From assembly GCF_018889955.1 (NCBI RefSeq), contig NZ_CP076545.1, positions 1,426,001 through 1,490,000 of the forward strand: a stretch of DNA of 64,000 bases, in the 5' to 3' direction. The position numbers and the translations under genes were made by a program. Positions 26,451-35,335 of this stretch are shown one piece after another (position 1 is the stretch's first letter; each line of letters opens with the position of its first letter). A model generated the notes under the pieces. It had not been told where the DNA came from. It was given only the letters and a program-made list of their open reading frames with translations, and did no database searches. This DNA is from Collinsella sp. zg1085. GTDB lineage: Bacteria; Actinomycetota; Coriobacteriia; Coriobacteriales; Coriobacteriaceae.

Positions 26451-27427
26451 CTCAACCTAGCATTCCGAGCAGCACGTTCGTCTGCATGAGCCCGTGCCAC
26501 ACGCTCTTTCCATTCAGGTAAGCGATCGGGATGGAAAGTATAGTTTTGAGGATCATCCAGAGCATCTAACATCGCCAAATCATCAATGCTCAATTCAAAA
26601 TCAAATACCTGGGCGTTGCTCTTTATGCGCTCAAGTTTGCTTGATTTTGGCATGGTGACAAACCCCTTTTGCAAGGCATAACGCACACATATTTGTCCTG
26701 GATCTTTCCCATAACGCGCTGCCAACGCACAGATCTCAGGATTATGCATCAAACGGCTTCGACCCAAAGGAGCCCAAGCCTCAAGCTGCACACCATGTTG
26801 CTCACACCATCGAACTATCTCGCGCTGTTGATAGCTCGGATTAAGCTCTATCTGATTAACCATAGGAAGAATATTCGCCTGTGCTTTCAAAACTTCCATG
26901 TGATGAACGAGGAAATTTGATACACCAATAGCACGAATACGACCTGCTTGATACAGCTCCTCAAAAGCGCTCCACGTCTCTACAATACGGTTCTTCCATG
27001 CATCAGGCCTATCTGGATCGCGGGGCCAATGAATAAGATAAAGATCCAAATAGTCGGTTTTTAAAGCTGCACAAGAACGTTCAAATGCAGCGAATGTGCT
27101 TTCATATCCTTGATCGGGATTTCTCAACTTGCTCGTAATAAAAACATCCGAACGCGCAAGACCAACATCTTCAAGTGCTTGCGCAACTATTGCTTCATTC
27201 CCATACGCTGCTGCAGTATCAATATGACGAAAACCCAGTTTCAAAGCAGACGTTATTGATGCTAAACCTTCACCATCAGGCGGAACCATATAGGTTCCAA
27301 ACCCCAAACAAGGTATTTGAACGCCATTGGCTAAGATATAACGATCGCACGCTTGAGCAAGCTGTACCGCTGGCAGCAACCGTGTAGACGGCGAAATAAT
27401 AGTGTGAATAGGGCAATTATTGTTCAT
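26447..27427 (-). CDS. Aldo/keto reductase
   Basis: A 326-residue NADPH-dependent TIM-barrel reductase. It has GFRHIDTAAAYGNE (catalytic Asp and Tyr), ITSKLRN (Lys), YLDLYLIHWP (His) and the coenzyme segment MPKSSKLERIKSN. ATG 27427 has GGGAG 6 bases upstream; 31 upstream in-frame codons overlap the kinase gene and show no ribosome site. The extra N-terminal stretch before NGVQIPCLGFGTYMV is slightly long. Together with the dehydrogenase behind it, this gives the pathway two reductive steps. Confidence 0.9.
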   Translation of the reverse strand: MNNNCPIHTIISPSTRLLPAVQLAQACDRYILANGVQIPCLGFGTYMVPPDGEGLASITSALKLGFRHIDTAAAYGNEAIVAQALEDVGLARSDVFITSKLRNPDQGYESTFAAFERSCAALKTDYLDLYLIHWPRDPDRPDAWKNRIVETWSAFEELYQAGRIRAIGVSNFLVHHMEVLKAQANILPMVNQIELNPSYQQREIVRWCEQHGVQLEAWAPLGRSRLMHNPEICALAARYGKDPGQICVRYALQKGFVTMPKSSKLERIKSNAQVFDFELSIDDLAMLDALDDPQNYTFHPDRLPEWKERVARAHADERAARNARLR

Positions 27428-27458
27428 GATTACTCCCTCGATGAATTCCAATAAACGA

Positions 27459-28496
27459 TTACGAAACACGCTCAGCACTTCTGTTGCCATGTACCTTTGC
27501 TTCTGTAATAAATTCTTCAACTGCTTCTAAGTTGGGTAGGGCATCAGAGCAATTATTTGCGCGAACCATCATCGATGCTTCCGCAGAACCAAATTCCAAA
27601 CAGCGAGCTATTGACCAGTCTTGAAACAGTCCATAAATAAAACCTGCACCGTAGCCATCGCCGCCGCCAAAACCCTTACGCGCCTTTACGGGAAACGCTT
27701 GTATTGAATAAGAGTCTCCTGATGAAAGAAAGGCAGACGATCCTTTCATACCATGTTTGATAAGCACAATACGTGCGTGATGCTTATGCCAATAACATGC
27801 ACTCTCTTCATCGGTCATTCCTGAACAGATAAGCGCTTCAGCTAGGTCAAACTCTTCTCGTGAACCCATGATAATATCCGCCTGACGGGCAAGTGCTGCA
27901 TAGTAGATAGCAATATCATCAGTATGCTTCCAAGTATAAGCACGGTAGTCAATATCAAAGAGCAGCGGCGTATTTGTTTTACGTGCTAGTAGTGCCGCTT
28001 TGAGTACCGCTTCCCGGCTAGGACTTTCAGCAAGTGCTGTTCCCGAAATGACCAAAAGCTTTGCCTGAGCGATATACGTCTCATGCACGTCATCCACGCT
28101 CAATTGCAAATCGGCAATACCGTTTCTATACATCAACAAAGAGCTCTCAGTTGAAGAACGCATTTCAGTGAAAGTTAAACCTAGGTTTTCACCACCAATT
28201 GAGCGAGTAACTTCTGATGTATCGATGCCTTCACGCTCAAAATACTCGATTACAAAATCACCAAACTGGTCATCTGAAACCTTTCCAATAAAACCTGCTC
28301 TCAAACCGTGACGAGTAACACCAACTGCCATATTTGCTGGTGAGCCGCCCACAAATTTCTCAAAATAATGTACGTCTTTTAAGGGCTTAAACTCCTCCTG
28401 TACCAGCTCTGAGTATGCCGGATTGAAATCAATTGCAATACGTCCAAGAAATACCACATCAAGTGGACGTGTATGATCAAACGATATTAACCCCAT
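27459..28496 (-). CDS. iolC: PfkB-family sugar kinase, IolC-like
   Basis: Most similar in pattern to 5-dehydro-2-deoxygluconokinase. The 345-residue protein begins LDVVFLGRIAIDFNPAY, has FVGGSPANMAVGVTRHGL (sugar site) and ends the active site with GFGGGDGYGAGFIYGL, where the catalytic Asp is present though the first Gly-Ala of the usual GAGD is Gly-Gly. It sits between an RpiB/LacA-like isomerase and a reductase in a PTS operon, so a phosphorylated substrate (ketose-6-phosphate type) is as plausible as the inositol intermediate; no other inositol genes are present. The symbol denotes the closest family, not a proven role. Confidence 0.75.
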   Translation of the reverse strand: MGLISFDHTRPLDVVFLGRIAIDFNPAYSELVQEEFKPLKDVHYFEKFVGGSPANMAVGVTRHGLRAGFIGKVSDDQFGDFVIEYFEREGIDTSEVTRSIGGENLGLTFTEMRSSTESSLLMYRNGIADLQLSVDDVHETYIAQAKLLVISGTALAESPSREAVLKAALLARKTNTPLLFDIDYRAYTWKHTDDIAIYYAALARQADIIMGSREEFDLAEALICSGMTDEESACYWHKHHARIVLIKHGMKGSSAFLSSGDSYSIQAFPVKARKGFGGGDGYGAGFIYGLFQDWSIARCLEFGSAEASMMVRANNCSDALPNLEAVEEFITEAKVHGNRSAERVS

Positions 28497-28508
28497 GCCC
28501 CCACCTGC

Positions 28509-29186
28509 TCATGTAAGAGGAGCAACAAGCTCGCGTACTAAAGACTCAAGCTCCTGATCAGTACAACCTGTATAAAAACAATCCAAAAATGGCTTAGTTA
28601 GCGCTCTACAAACCAACTCTGAATCGAGTGTACGCAAGCTTTCTATCAGTGGTTTAGTAACAATACGTTTAACGTCATTGAGTATTTGAACATTGTTATT
28701 CTGTGCTTCTTTTCGATCCGAGGGATACCCTTGACCTTTTGGTGAGGAAAAAGCCCGCATAAAGATATTTTCAAGGTTAAGTTCTCCACCCCAACCAAAG
28801 CCCTTTGCAAAAGGAATTGAAAGCGCATTGCCATCATTTATCTGCAAAAACAAATAGGCATCAGTTGGCTCAATACAATACCCACAACACACGCCCGGAT
28901 ACATATTGCAACTCATAAGCGCGCCTTGACCAGTCCCGCAACCTGTTACTACAAAATCAACGGCACCAGAATTGAGCAATAAAGCAGCCTGAATTCCAAT
29001 GTGTAAATAGGTCAGACGTGGATTGTCGGCGGAATAATCCTCCGGGCGATCAAAGGAGTTTTCAAGCTGTTGCATGCCGGTATTAAACACGGTGTGCCCA
29101 AGCGGCTCTGCAACTGAACGTAAAGTCTTCTCAATAAGAGCATTTTTTGCTGCCTGCGAAAACTCTTGAATAAGGGCAATTTTCAT
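28509..29186 (-). CDS. RpiB/LacA/LacB-family sugar-phosphate isomerase
   Basis: Predicted aldose-ketose isomerase for a phosphorylated sugar. The N-terminal 140 residues show the RpiB fold, including DFVVTGCGTGQGALMSCNMYPGV, equivalent to the Cys-Gly-Thr active loop of RpiB. Residues 145-225 form an extra C-terminal helical part, so the 225-residue protein is longer than typical RpiB (about 150). An AAAGGAG box precedes the ATG. It lies between the aldolase and kinase genes, the same functional trio as LacAB-LacC-LacD in the tagatose-6-phosphate pathway but from other families. Confidence 0.8.
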   Translation of the reverse strand: MKIALIQEFSQAAKNALIEKTLRSVAEPLGHTVFNTGMQQLENSFDRPEDYSADNPRLTYLHIGIQAALLLNSGAVDFVVTGCGTGQGALMSCNMYPGVCCGYCIEPTDAYLFLQINDGNALSIPFAKGFGWGGELNLENIFMRAFSSPKGQGYPSDRKEAQNNNVQILNDVKRIVTKPLIESLRTLDSELVCRALTKPFLDCFYTGCTDQELESLVRELVAPLT

Positions 29187-29188
29187 GA

Positions 29189-30073
29189 CTACTCCTTTGA
29201 GCTGGAATTAAATGCTGCATATACATAGCGATTGCTTGAACCAATAAGCTGCATATATGCTTTGACAAATTGCTTAATTGAGGCCTCAGCTTGTATTTGA
29301 AGCGCTAGAAAATCTGCCGCCGGGTTCTGAACCAAAAGTTTCTGCATACCTGTTTTTGCTGCCTGAAAAGCATCGGTACAGACATTTATTTTGTTGATAC
29401 CACCTGCAACAGCACGCCGCACATTATCTTCTCCGGAACCAGATCCCCCGTGCATAACAAGAGGCATATCAAGTGCCTCTTTCAATTCTTGCAAGCGCTC
29501 AAAATCAAGCTTGGGAATATAACCTGCTGGATATTTTCCATGAGCCGTTCCTATAGCCACCGCAAGAGCATCAACTTGTGTGCGTGCAACAAATTCTTTT
29601 GCCTGCTCTACATTGGTATAGAAGTCGTCAGTTTGCCCGTCGCCATCGACTGCCTGCCCAACATGTCCAAGCTCAGCTTCCACTGAAATACCAAGGGGGT
29701 GCGCCAACGAAACGATAGTTTGTGTGCGCTGAATATTTTCTTCAAAAGCAAGAGATGATGCATCAATCATGACATTGGTAAATCCAGACCGAAGTGCCAT
29801 CAATTCGTCTTCAAGCAAAGCACCATGATCAAGATTGAGTGCAATGGGTACCGAAGCTTTGTTTGCTAACGCAAAAAAAGCGGGGAGTAAGGCATCGAGG
29901 TGTGCATGTTTGGCAATTTGTCCGGGACCCATTTGAATAATAATTGGTGCATATTCTTCGACTGCAGCCTCGATACCCGCGCGGATCATTTCAATATTGA
30001 TTGAATTCATTGCCAAAACAGCATAGGTATGCTGATGCGCATGATCGAGCAGCGACTTCATAGTGACGAGCAT
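29189..30073 (-). CDS. Class II sugar-bisphosphate aldolase
   Basis: Zinc-dependent aldol cleavage of a ketose-bisphosphate or similar. The 294-residue protein belongs to the FbaA/KbaY/GatY/IolJ family: ALNLDHG carries the catalytic Asp and a zinc His, VEAELGHVG the metal Glu, AIGTAHGKYPAG and PLVMHGGSGSGEDNVRRA the other zinc histidines and phosphate loop. ATG 30073 has a TGAGG box. Relatives include tagatose-bisphosphate and IolJ aldolases; the kinase gene next to it supports a 1,6-bisphosphate or DKG-phosphate substrate. It could also partner the GatZ-like protein of the first PTS operon. Confidence 0.85.
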   Translation of the reverse strand: MLVTMKSLLDHAHQHTYAVLAMNSINIEMIRAGIEAAVEEYAPIIIQMGPGQIAKHAHLDALLPAFFALANKASVPIALNLDHGALLEDELMALRSGFTNVMIDASSLAFEENIQRTQTIVSLAHPLGISVEAELGHVGQAVDGDGQTDDFYTNVEQAKEFVARTQVDALAVAIGTAHGKYPAGYIPKLDFERLQELKEALDMPLVMHGGSGSGEDNVRRAVAGGINKINVCTDAFQAAKTGMQKLLVQNPAADFLALQIQAEASIKQFVKAYMQLIGSSNRYVYAAFNSSSKE

Positions 30074-30132
30074 ATATACCTCAGGTTTCTTTTGCCTAAC
30101 AAGGTGCCGATGCATATCGGCACCGTATCTTT

Positions 30133-31245
30133 TTATAAATCAATATCAAGGTCAATAATTTCTTCTTCAACTTGTTCTACATTCTCAGGCTTGGGCTTTA
30201 TCAATGCGTATACAACACCAGTAACCACTGAGCCAGCAACGAGCGCAATAACGGCCCATAGCGGGTTAATCATCGTGGGAAAAACAAAGATACCGCCATG
30301 ACCAGCTACAGACTCAACACCCATCCCAACAGCAATAGCACCTGCTGTGGCTGAGCCTAGCATTGATGCAGGAATAAACCGCACTGGATCAGCAGCCGCA
30401 AACGGCAGAACGCCTTCAGTAATAAAGCAAAGCCCCATAGGAAATGCTGTAATCGCGGTATCACGCTCAGTCTGAGTGAACTTCTTACGAGCTACCAATG
30501 AAGCAATAAATGCCCCAACAGGTGGTGTCATACCGCCAATAATCTTTGCCGACATAGGACCAAAGATTCCGTCGGCACCTAATCCATTTGCTGCCATCGA
30601 AGCTGTTTTGTTCACCGGACCGCCCATATCGAAACCCATACAAGCACCAATAACTGCACCAATAAGTGCCTTAGATCCACCATTGAGGGAGATAATCCAA
30701 GCTTGAAACACATCCATAATCCACGCGAGTGGTTGAGCAAACACAGCTAAAAACAACATACCGCACACAAAAGTTGAGAGAACTGGCATGATTAACACCG
30801 GCATAAGCCCACTTAACCATGCTGGCAGCTTCCACGTCTTCATCCATAAAAGGAAATACCCGATAACAAAGCCCATCACTAAGCCACCCAAGAAGCCAGC
30901 TTTCGACATCGTACAGGTGTATCCAATAATAAAACCGGGAACGATGCCTGGGCGCTCAGCAATTGAATAGGCCATATAGGCGCACAAGATTGCAACTGCA
31001 AAACTCATGGCATAACTTGAGAGCATATTGACGCCCCACCAAAATCCTCCCCAAGTAAAGGGCTCCATGCCAGTAAAGGGTGTAGGCCATGTACCGGCAA
31101 CTTCTTTGTAGTAGTCGCCAATTAAGTAACCTCCAAAACCTTTTGCTAGAGCCCCAAGGATTCCTCCGGCAACCACCATAGGAATCATGTAGGAAATGCC
31201 CGTCATAATAGTTTTCATAATCCCTAAGCGTTTAATATTTGACAT
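30133..31245 (-). CDS. PTS EIIC component, fructose family
   Basis: Membrane permease of a second fructose-type PTS, 370 residues. MKTIMTGISYMIPMVVAGGILGAL opens the first membrane segment, and GFDMGGPVNKTASMAANG and CFITEGVLPFAAADPVRFIP are the conserved loops. The C-terminus ends with a short acidic tail (EQVEEEIIDLDIDL). ATG 31245 is taken for an AAGGAGG box. It is organised IIA-IIB-IIC, unlike the first system, and followed by catabolic enzymes. Substrate unknown. Confidence 0.9.
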   Translation of the reverse strand: MSNIKRLGIMKTIMTGISYMIPMVVAGGILGALAKGFGGYLIGDYYKEVAGTWPTPFTGMEPFTWGGFWWGVNMLSSYAMSFAVAILCAYMAYSIAERPGIVPGFIIGYTCTMSKAGFLGGLVMGFVIGYFLLWMKTWKLPAWLSGLMPVLIMPVLSTFVCGMLFLAVFAQPLAWIMDVFQAWIISLNGGSKALIGAVIGACMGFDMGGPVNKTASMAANGLGADGIFGPMSAKIIGGMTPPVGAFIASLVARKKFTQTERDTAITAFPMGLCFITEGVLPFAAADPVRFIPASMLGSATAGAIAVGMGVESVAGHGGIFVFPTMINPLWAVIALVAGSVVTGVVYALIKPKPENVEQVEEEIIDLDIDL

Positions 31246-31290
31246 ACAAACCCTCCTTAATAAATAACTTTTAGCAGTTATCAAACTGCT

Positions 31291-31599
31291 CTAACCGGCA
31301 AGCCTCTTTTCGATGGTTGCAATGAGACTTTTCGGATTTTTCATAGCAACGCTTATGGGAATATCAACAAGCTTTTTTTCAGCGAAGCGAGTAAGCTCCA
31401 CCGCAATATCATGCGCAACGATAACAACATCAGCTGCAGCAATTTCTGCTTCAGTTAATACATTATCAGCACCAATGGTACCTTGTGTCTCAATCTTAAT
31501 TTCATGACCCGCCTGCTCTGCTGCATCCTTTATTTTTTGTGCAACAATATAGGTATGGGCAATGCCTGCCGTACATGCCGTTACTCCAACAATTTTCAT
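31291..31599 (-). CDS. PTS EIIB component, fructose family
   Basis: A 102-residue EIIB-Fru with active Cys9 in VTACTAGIAHTYIVAQ and KIETQGTIGADN following. Upstream in-frame codons (to 31632) lack support; the ATG at 31599 has AAAGGCGGG upstream. It donates phosphate to the sugar carried by the EIIC encoded downstream. Confidence 0.92.
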   Translation of the reverse strand: MKIVGVTACTAGIAHTYIVAQKIKDAAEQAGHEIKIETQGTIGADNVLTEAEIAAADVVIVAHDIAVELTRFAEKKLVDIPISVAMKNPKSLIATIEKRLAG

Positions 31600-31649
31600 G
31601 ATTGACCCGCCTTTCTCATAACTTTGACCCATAACCCGATGGGACTTAT

Positions 31650-32102
31650 TTACTTTGTTAAAATCGCAATGACATCAGCAGGATCGGAAGCCTGCTGCAA
31701 CTCAGCTACAAGACTGTCCTTGCCAATTTTTCCTGCAAGCTCAGCTAAAAGCCGCATATGATTCTGCGTAAAGGACTCATCATCCGAAACACAGAATAAG
31801 AAGAAAAGGTTAACTGGCTCATCGTCATAGCTTTCCCAAGGCACGTCATGCCTTGAGCGACCAATAGCGATAGTGTTCCGACACACGACTGAACTTTTTC
31901 CATGTGGAATCGCGATATGATTGCCAGCGCCGGTGATACCAGCAGCCTCGCGCACGTATATATCAGCCATAAACTGGTCAATGTCAGAAATGTAGCCCGC
32001 ACTATGAAGTAGTGCCGATAGCTCACGCAGTACATCATCTTTCGTACAGCCTTTTACATTCAAGTTAATAATGTCTTTGCTCAAAATGTCACATAATTCC
32101 AT
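31650..32102 (-). CDS. PTS EIIA component, fructose/mannitol type
   Basis: A 150-residue PTS_EIIA_2 domain with its active His67 in GNHIAIPHGKS. First gene of the second PTS operon; GGGGAGG precedes ATG 32102. Upstream are a TTGACG box, the shared TACC-type direct repeats and an AT-rich leader, then the DeoR gene. Confidence 0.92.
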   Translation of the reverse strand: MELCDILSKDIINLNVKGCTKDDVLRELSALLHSAGYISDIDQFMADIYVREAAGITGAGNHIAIPHGKSSVVCRNTIAIGRSRHDVPWESYDDEPVNLFFLFCVSDDESFTQNHMRLLAELAGKIGKDSLVAELQQASDPADVIAILTK

Positions 32103-32185
32103 GATGCGTGTCCTCCCCTTCACTCATCCCGCGCCTTATTGGCATATCTATTGATACGTCAAGAAAACCAGGGGCATTGTTAGTA

Positions 32186-32220
32186 GTCGGTGAACGGTAG
32201 TATTTCATACGTAAGTGGTA
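32186..32220 (-). promoter_or_regulatory. Shared direct-repeat activator-like motif pair (PTS operon 2)
   Basis: Read toward the operon: TACCACTTACG, then 22 bp downstream TACCGTTCACCG. A TTGACG box lies 24 bp after the second copy (32157-32162). The geometry equals that before mglB. Confidence 0.6.
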
Positions 32221-32424
32221 TGTAAAATGTAAAACTTGTGTATGAGTCACGTGCTAATTTACTAATATTCTTGATATTTTAGCAGGTAGATACCTATTTT
32301 TTATGAAAACAGATAAGCGTAGCGAAGGTATTTTACACTTTCGATATATTTTGTTTTATATATTAATATTCTAATTAAGAATATATTTACAAGATAAACT
32401 TACGTTTTCTTTTGAATAAGGCTC

Positions 32425-32484
32425 TAGGTGGTAGACTGTGCCGATGAAGCTCCACTATCGAATTCGGCACCAATTTGTCACCTA
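32425..32484. repeat. Nested palindrome downstream of the DeoR gene
   Basis: An outer TAGGTG/CACCTA pair and an inner GTGCCG/CGGCAC pair are separated by unpaired bases. It lies just after the stop of the DeoR-type gene and may act as its transcription end; no T run is obvious. Confidence 0.55.
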
Positions 32485-32501
32485 AAACACTTCTCGTTAG
32501 C

Positions 32502-33311
32502 TTATATCCCTGTCAGCATCAACTCGGTATTTGTCTCTGCCGCTTTTATTGCCGAGCGAACACGAGACTCAGGGTCTTGATCCATCACGATGGTATCAAA
32601 ATCGCTAATCTCAGCAAATTTTACAAAGCGTGGCTTCCGAACTTTTGATGCATCCATCAGCATTACGACCAATGACGCCCGGGTAAGCATAATACGTTTG
32701 ATATCTGCATTTCCGGAGTACTCAGTGGTAAAACCAAAATCAGGATGAAATGAATCTGTTGCCAAAAAAGCCTTATCAAGATATAGTTCACTCAGATTCC
32801 GGTTGGTTACTGATCCGGTCATATATCGATGATTTTTGCGTAGTAATCCGCCTAAAAGCATAACATTGGCATGCGGCAAATTAGAATCAACAAAACTTGC
32901 AATCGATAAATCACTGGTCACAATTGTAATATCTCGCTTCTCATAGAGAGCATGTATAAACTCAAAGGTTGTAGTTCCTGTATCAATAAGCAGAGAATCT
33001 CCATGGGATACTAGCGCCGCTGCTCGGCGGGCAATAGCACGTTTAGCTTCAACATTAATATTCAGACGCTGATCTGGATATGAAACCGTAATGGCACGCG
33101 TGATTGAGACTGCACCTCCATATGTACGCCGCAGCTTTCCACCCTTTTCAAGCTTATCGAGGTCATTGCGTGCAGTCACCTCCGAAACGGCAAAATACTC
33201 ACAAATATCTGCCACACGAATTGAAGACCTTCGATTAATCTCCTCGATTATCATGGCATGACGCTCATCAATTGACACGCGCTGGCCTTCAGGTTTTGAT
33301 GACTCCCACAT
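32502..33311 (-). CDS. DeoR-family transcriptional regulator
   Basis: Repressor sensing a sugar phosphate, 269 residues. The N-terminal helix-turn-helix IRVADICEYFAVSEVTARNDLDKLEKGGKLRRTYGGA is of DeoR/GlpR type, and the sensor domain has LIDTGTTTFEF and VTSDLSIA like phosphosugar-binding regulators. ATG 33311 has GGAG 7 bases before it; GTG 33344 is an alternative. It lies upstream of the second PTS operon in the same direction, so it is the obvious candidate regulator. Confidence 0.9.
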   Translation of the reverse strand: MWESSKPEGQRVSIDERHAMIIEEINRRSSIRVADICEYFAVSEVTARNDLDKLEKGGKLRRTYGGAVSITRAITVSYPDQRLNINVEAKRAIARRAAALVSHGDSLLIDTGTTTFEFIHALYEKRDITIVTSDLSIASFVDSNLPHANVMLLGGLLRKNHRYMTGSVTNRNLSELYLDKAFLATDSFHPDFGFTTEYSGNADIKRIMLTRASLVVMLMDASKVRKPRFVKFAEISDFDTIVMDQDPESRVRSAIKAAETNTELMLTGI

Positions 33312-33496
33312 CACATGCTCCAGCTCTCTGCCTTCAAAAAACACGCTAGTTATACCATGTCCAAAAGCTTCGTGCGCACTTGATTATGCTCTAGGTTGGC
33401 AAACATATGTCATAACTCGACAGAATTAATCAAACCCGTCTATGCTGAACTATAGCTTACACTATCCTAAAAGTGCTTTGCAGCACGTATTGCCCC

Positions 33497-34270
33497 TCAG
33501 CCATTAACACCTGGGCTCTCAAGTAGCGCCAACACCTCACGCTTTGCCTCAAGATAGCTTGCCTGCACAGAGAAGTTCAAGCGCTCGGTGCGCGGAAACA
33601 CAATTGAAGTACATCCCGCCACGCGCGTGGGCACCCCTTGCCGAGGCGCCCCTTTTAGCACATACACCACATCTGCAAGCATAAGTGCCTCATCAATATC
33701 ATGTGTCACGATAAGCGCCGTTGTATGAAACTCGGTGCACACGCGCAAAAACCAGGCATGAAGCTCTTGTTTAGTAAAGGAATCAAGTGCCGAAAATGGC
33801 TCATCAAGCAGTAAAAAATTCTGATTAAACAAAAAGGTGCGCAAGAAGGCGGCACGCTGTCGCATACCGCCGGATAAACTTGCCGGCCACAGCTGTTCAG
33901 TGCCTGCAAGACCAAAGGTATCAAGATAGCCTGCCGCCCGCTGACGTGCTTGTTCCTTACTCAATCCTCGCAAAATAAGCGGCAAGGCTACGTTATCAAG
34001 TACTGTTTTATGCGGCAGCAATAAATCTTTTTGCAGCATATACCCCACAGCACCCGGCTGTCCTACAACAGACAAGCCCTCCAGAAGCACATCTCCAGAA
34101 TCAGGCGTATCCAAGCCTGCAATCACATGAAAAAGCGTTGTTTTTCCGCAGCCAGAGGGACCCAGCACGCAGGCAATCTGCCCTGCATCAACCCGAAGCG
34201 TTATATCTTCAAGCACAGCTAAATCGCCAAAGCCTACCGAAACCTTATCTACCTCAAGATGTGCTCGCAC
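33497..34270 (-). CDS. thiZ: Thiamine-precursor ABC transporter ATPase
   Basis: A 257-residue ATPase of the nitrate/taurine/HMP family: Walker A GPSGCGKTT near residue 40, signature LSGGMRQRAAFLRTF, Walker B FLLLDEPFSALD. It follows thiY by 14 bases. The riboswitch at the operon head and the NMT1-like binding protein identify the substrate class as a thiamine pyrimidine precursor rather than a sulfonate. Confidence 0.88.
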   Translation of the reverse strand: MRAHLEVDKVSVGFGDLAVLEDITLRVDAGQIACVLGPSGCGKTTLFHVIAGLDTPDSGDVLLEGLSVVGQPGAVGYMLQKDLLLPHKTVLDNVALPLILRGLSKEQARQRAAGYLDTFGLAGTEQLWPASLSGGMRQRAAFLRTFLFNQNFLLLDEPFSALDSFTKQELHAWFLRVCTEFHTTALIVTHDIDEALMLADVVYVLKGAPRQGVPTRVAGCTSIVFPRTERLNFSVQASYLEAKREVLALLESPGVNG

Positions 34271-34284
34271 CTAAATCTCCTAGC

Positions 34285-35322
34285 TTAAGCGCCCAGTACA
34301 AACTTATCAGTCATACCAGCACCCAACGCAGGGGCAGGCACAATTCCCTGCTCACCCACCCATTTCAAGAACGCATCCCAGCGCTTTTGGTCGAGCATTC
34401 CCCACTGCTTGGCATCCGCCTGATACTGCTCAGACAAATAGCGTTGTGAAGCCCGAACAAGCTTTTTATCCAACTCAGGTGCTGCCTCAAGTAAAACCTC
34501 AGCACAGGCATCAGGGTCTTTTATGCAATCCTCATAGCCTTGTCGTGCAGCGTCAACAAAGGATTGAACCAGATTTGCGTCGTTATTGATGAGCTTATCG
34601 TTTGAAATAATGACAGGTGAATAATAATCAAACAGTGGATCTAAATCACGGAAGGCAAAATAATTAACGTCGAGGCCCTCAAGCTCACATTTAACGCCAG
34701 CCCAACCCCAATAGACCCAAATACAATCAACTTGATTGGTTGACAAGGCACTTACCTCATCAGTAACCGTTGAAGGAATGATATTGACGCGATTAAAATC
34801 TCCTCCATCTTTGGTGACAACATGCTTTAACACGGCAAGCTCGATGGGTAGCTCCCAAGAGGCATAGCTTGCGCCTACCATCTTTGAGGGACGGTCGATT
34901 CCCTTGTCTTTTAGACTAATGATGCCTGAGGTGTTGTGCTGTACAATAGCGGCGATCGCTTTTACCGGCAGCGGCTTGTCTGAGCTGATGTAGCCCGCAA
35001 TGCTATCGGCAAAACTTACACCAAATTCTGCATCCCCCGCCGCTACCAGAGCATCAGCACCGTTTTCAGGTGCCTGCAAAATCTCAACATCCAAGCCGGC
35101 TTGAGCAAAATAACCCCGCTTTGCCGCAACATATATACCGGTATGATTGGTATTTGGAGTCCAATCGAGCGCAAAACGTACCTTTTTAAGCTTTGAAGAA
35201 CTGCCACCAGACTCAACGGTTGAGCCAGGTGTATCTGGACGCGAACAGCCGGCAAGAAGCGCCGCACCTCCCATACCTGCGAGGCTCAGCAACTGACGGC
35301 GAGAAATCATAGGGCTTTTCAT
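34285..35322 (-). CDS. thiY: Thiamine-precursor-binding lipoprotein (ThiY/NMT1-like)
   Basis: Extracellular binding protein for a pyrimidine precursor of thiamine. The 345-residue product starts MKSPMISRRQLLSLAG, a twin-arginine motif, and has the lipobox LLAGC with Cys26, so a Tat-exported lipoprotein is likely. The mature part shows DWTPNTNHTGIYVAAKRGYF, the ThiY/THI5 signature. ATG 35322 has AAGGAG upstream; a longer in-frame extension overlaps thiX and is rejected. Confidence 0.9.
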   Translation of the reverse strand: MKSPMISRRQLLSLAGMGGAALLAGCSRPDTPGSTVESGGSSSKLKKVRFALDWTPNTNHTGIYVAAKRGYFAQAGLDVEILQAPENGADALVAAGDAEFGVSFADSIAGYISSDKPLPVKAIAAIVQHNTSGIISLKDKGIDRPSKMVGASYASWELPIELAVLKHVVTKDGGDFNRVNIIPSTVTDEVSALSTNQVDCIWVYWGWAGVKCELEGLDVNYFAFRDLDPLFDYYSPVIISNDKLINNDANLVQSFVDAARQGYEDCIKDPDACAEVLLEAAPELDKKLVRASQRYLSEQYQADAKQWGMLDQKRWDAFLKWVGEQGIVPAPALGAGMTDKFVLGA

Positions 35323-35335
35323 GGAATACTCCTTA

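Larger units (their letters stand above)
32103..32501. promoter_or_regulatory. AT-rich control region of the second PTS operon
   Basis: A 399-bp region without genes. It contains the shared motif pair (32186-32220), inverted copies of TGTAAAAT (32221) and ATTTTACA (32331), a TATTCT/AGAATA palindrome near 32367-32383 that could be a DeoR operator, and a nested palindrome at 32425-32484. Confidence 0.55.
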
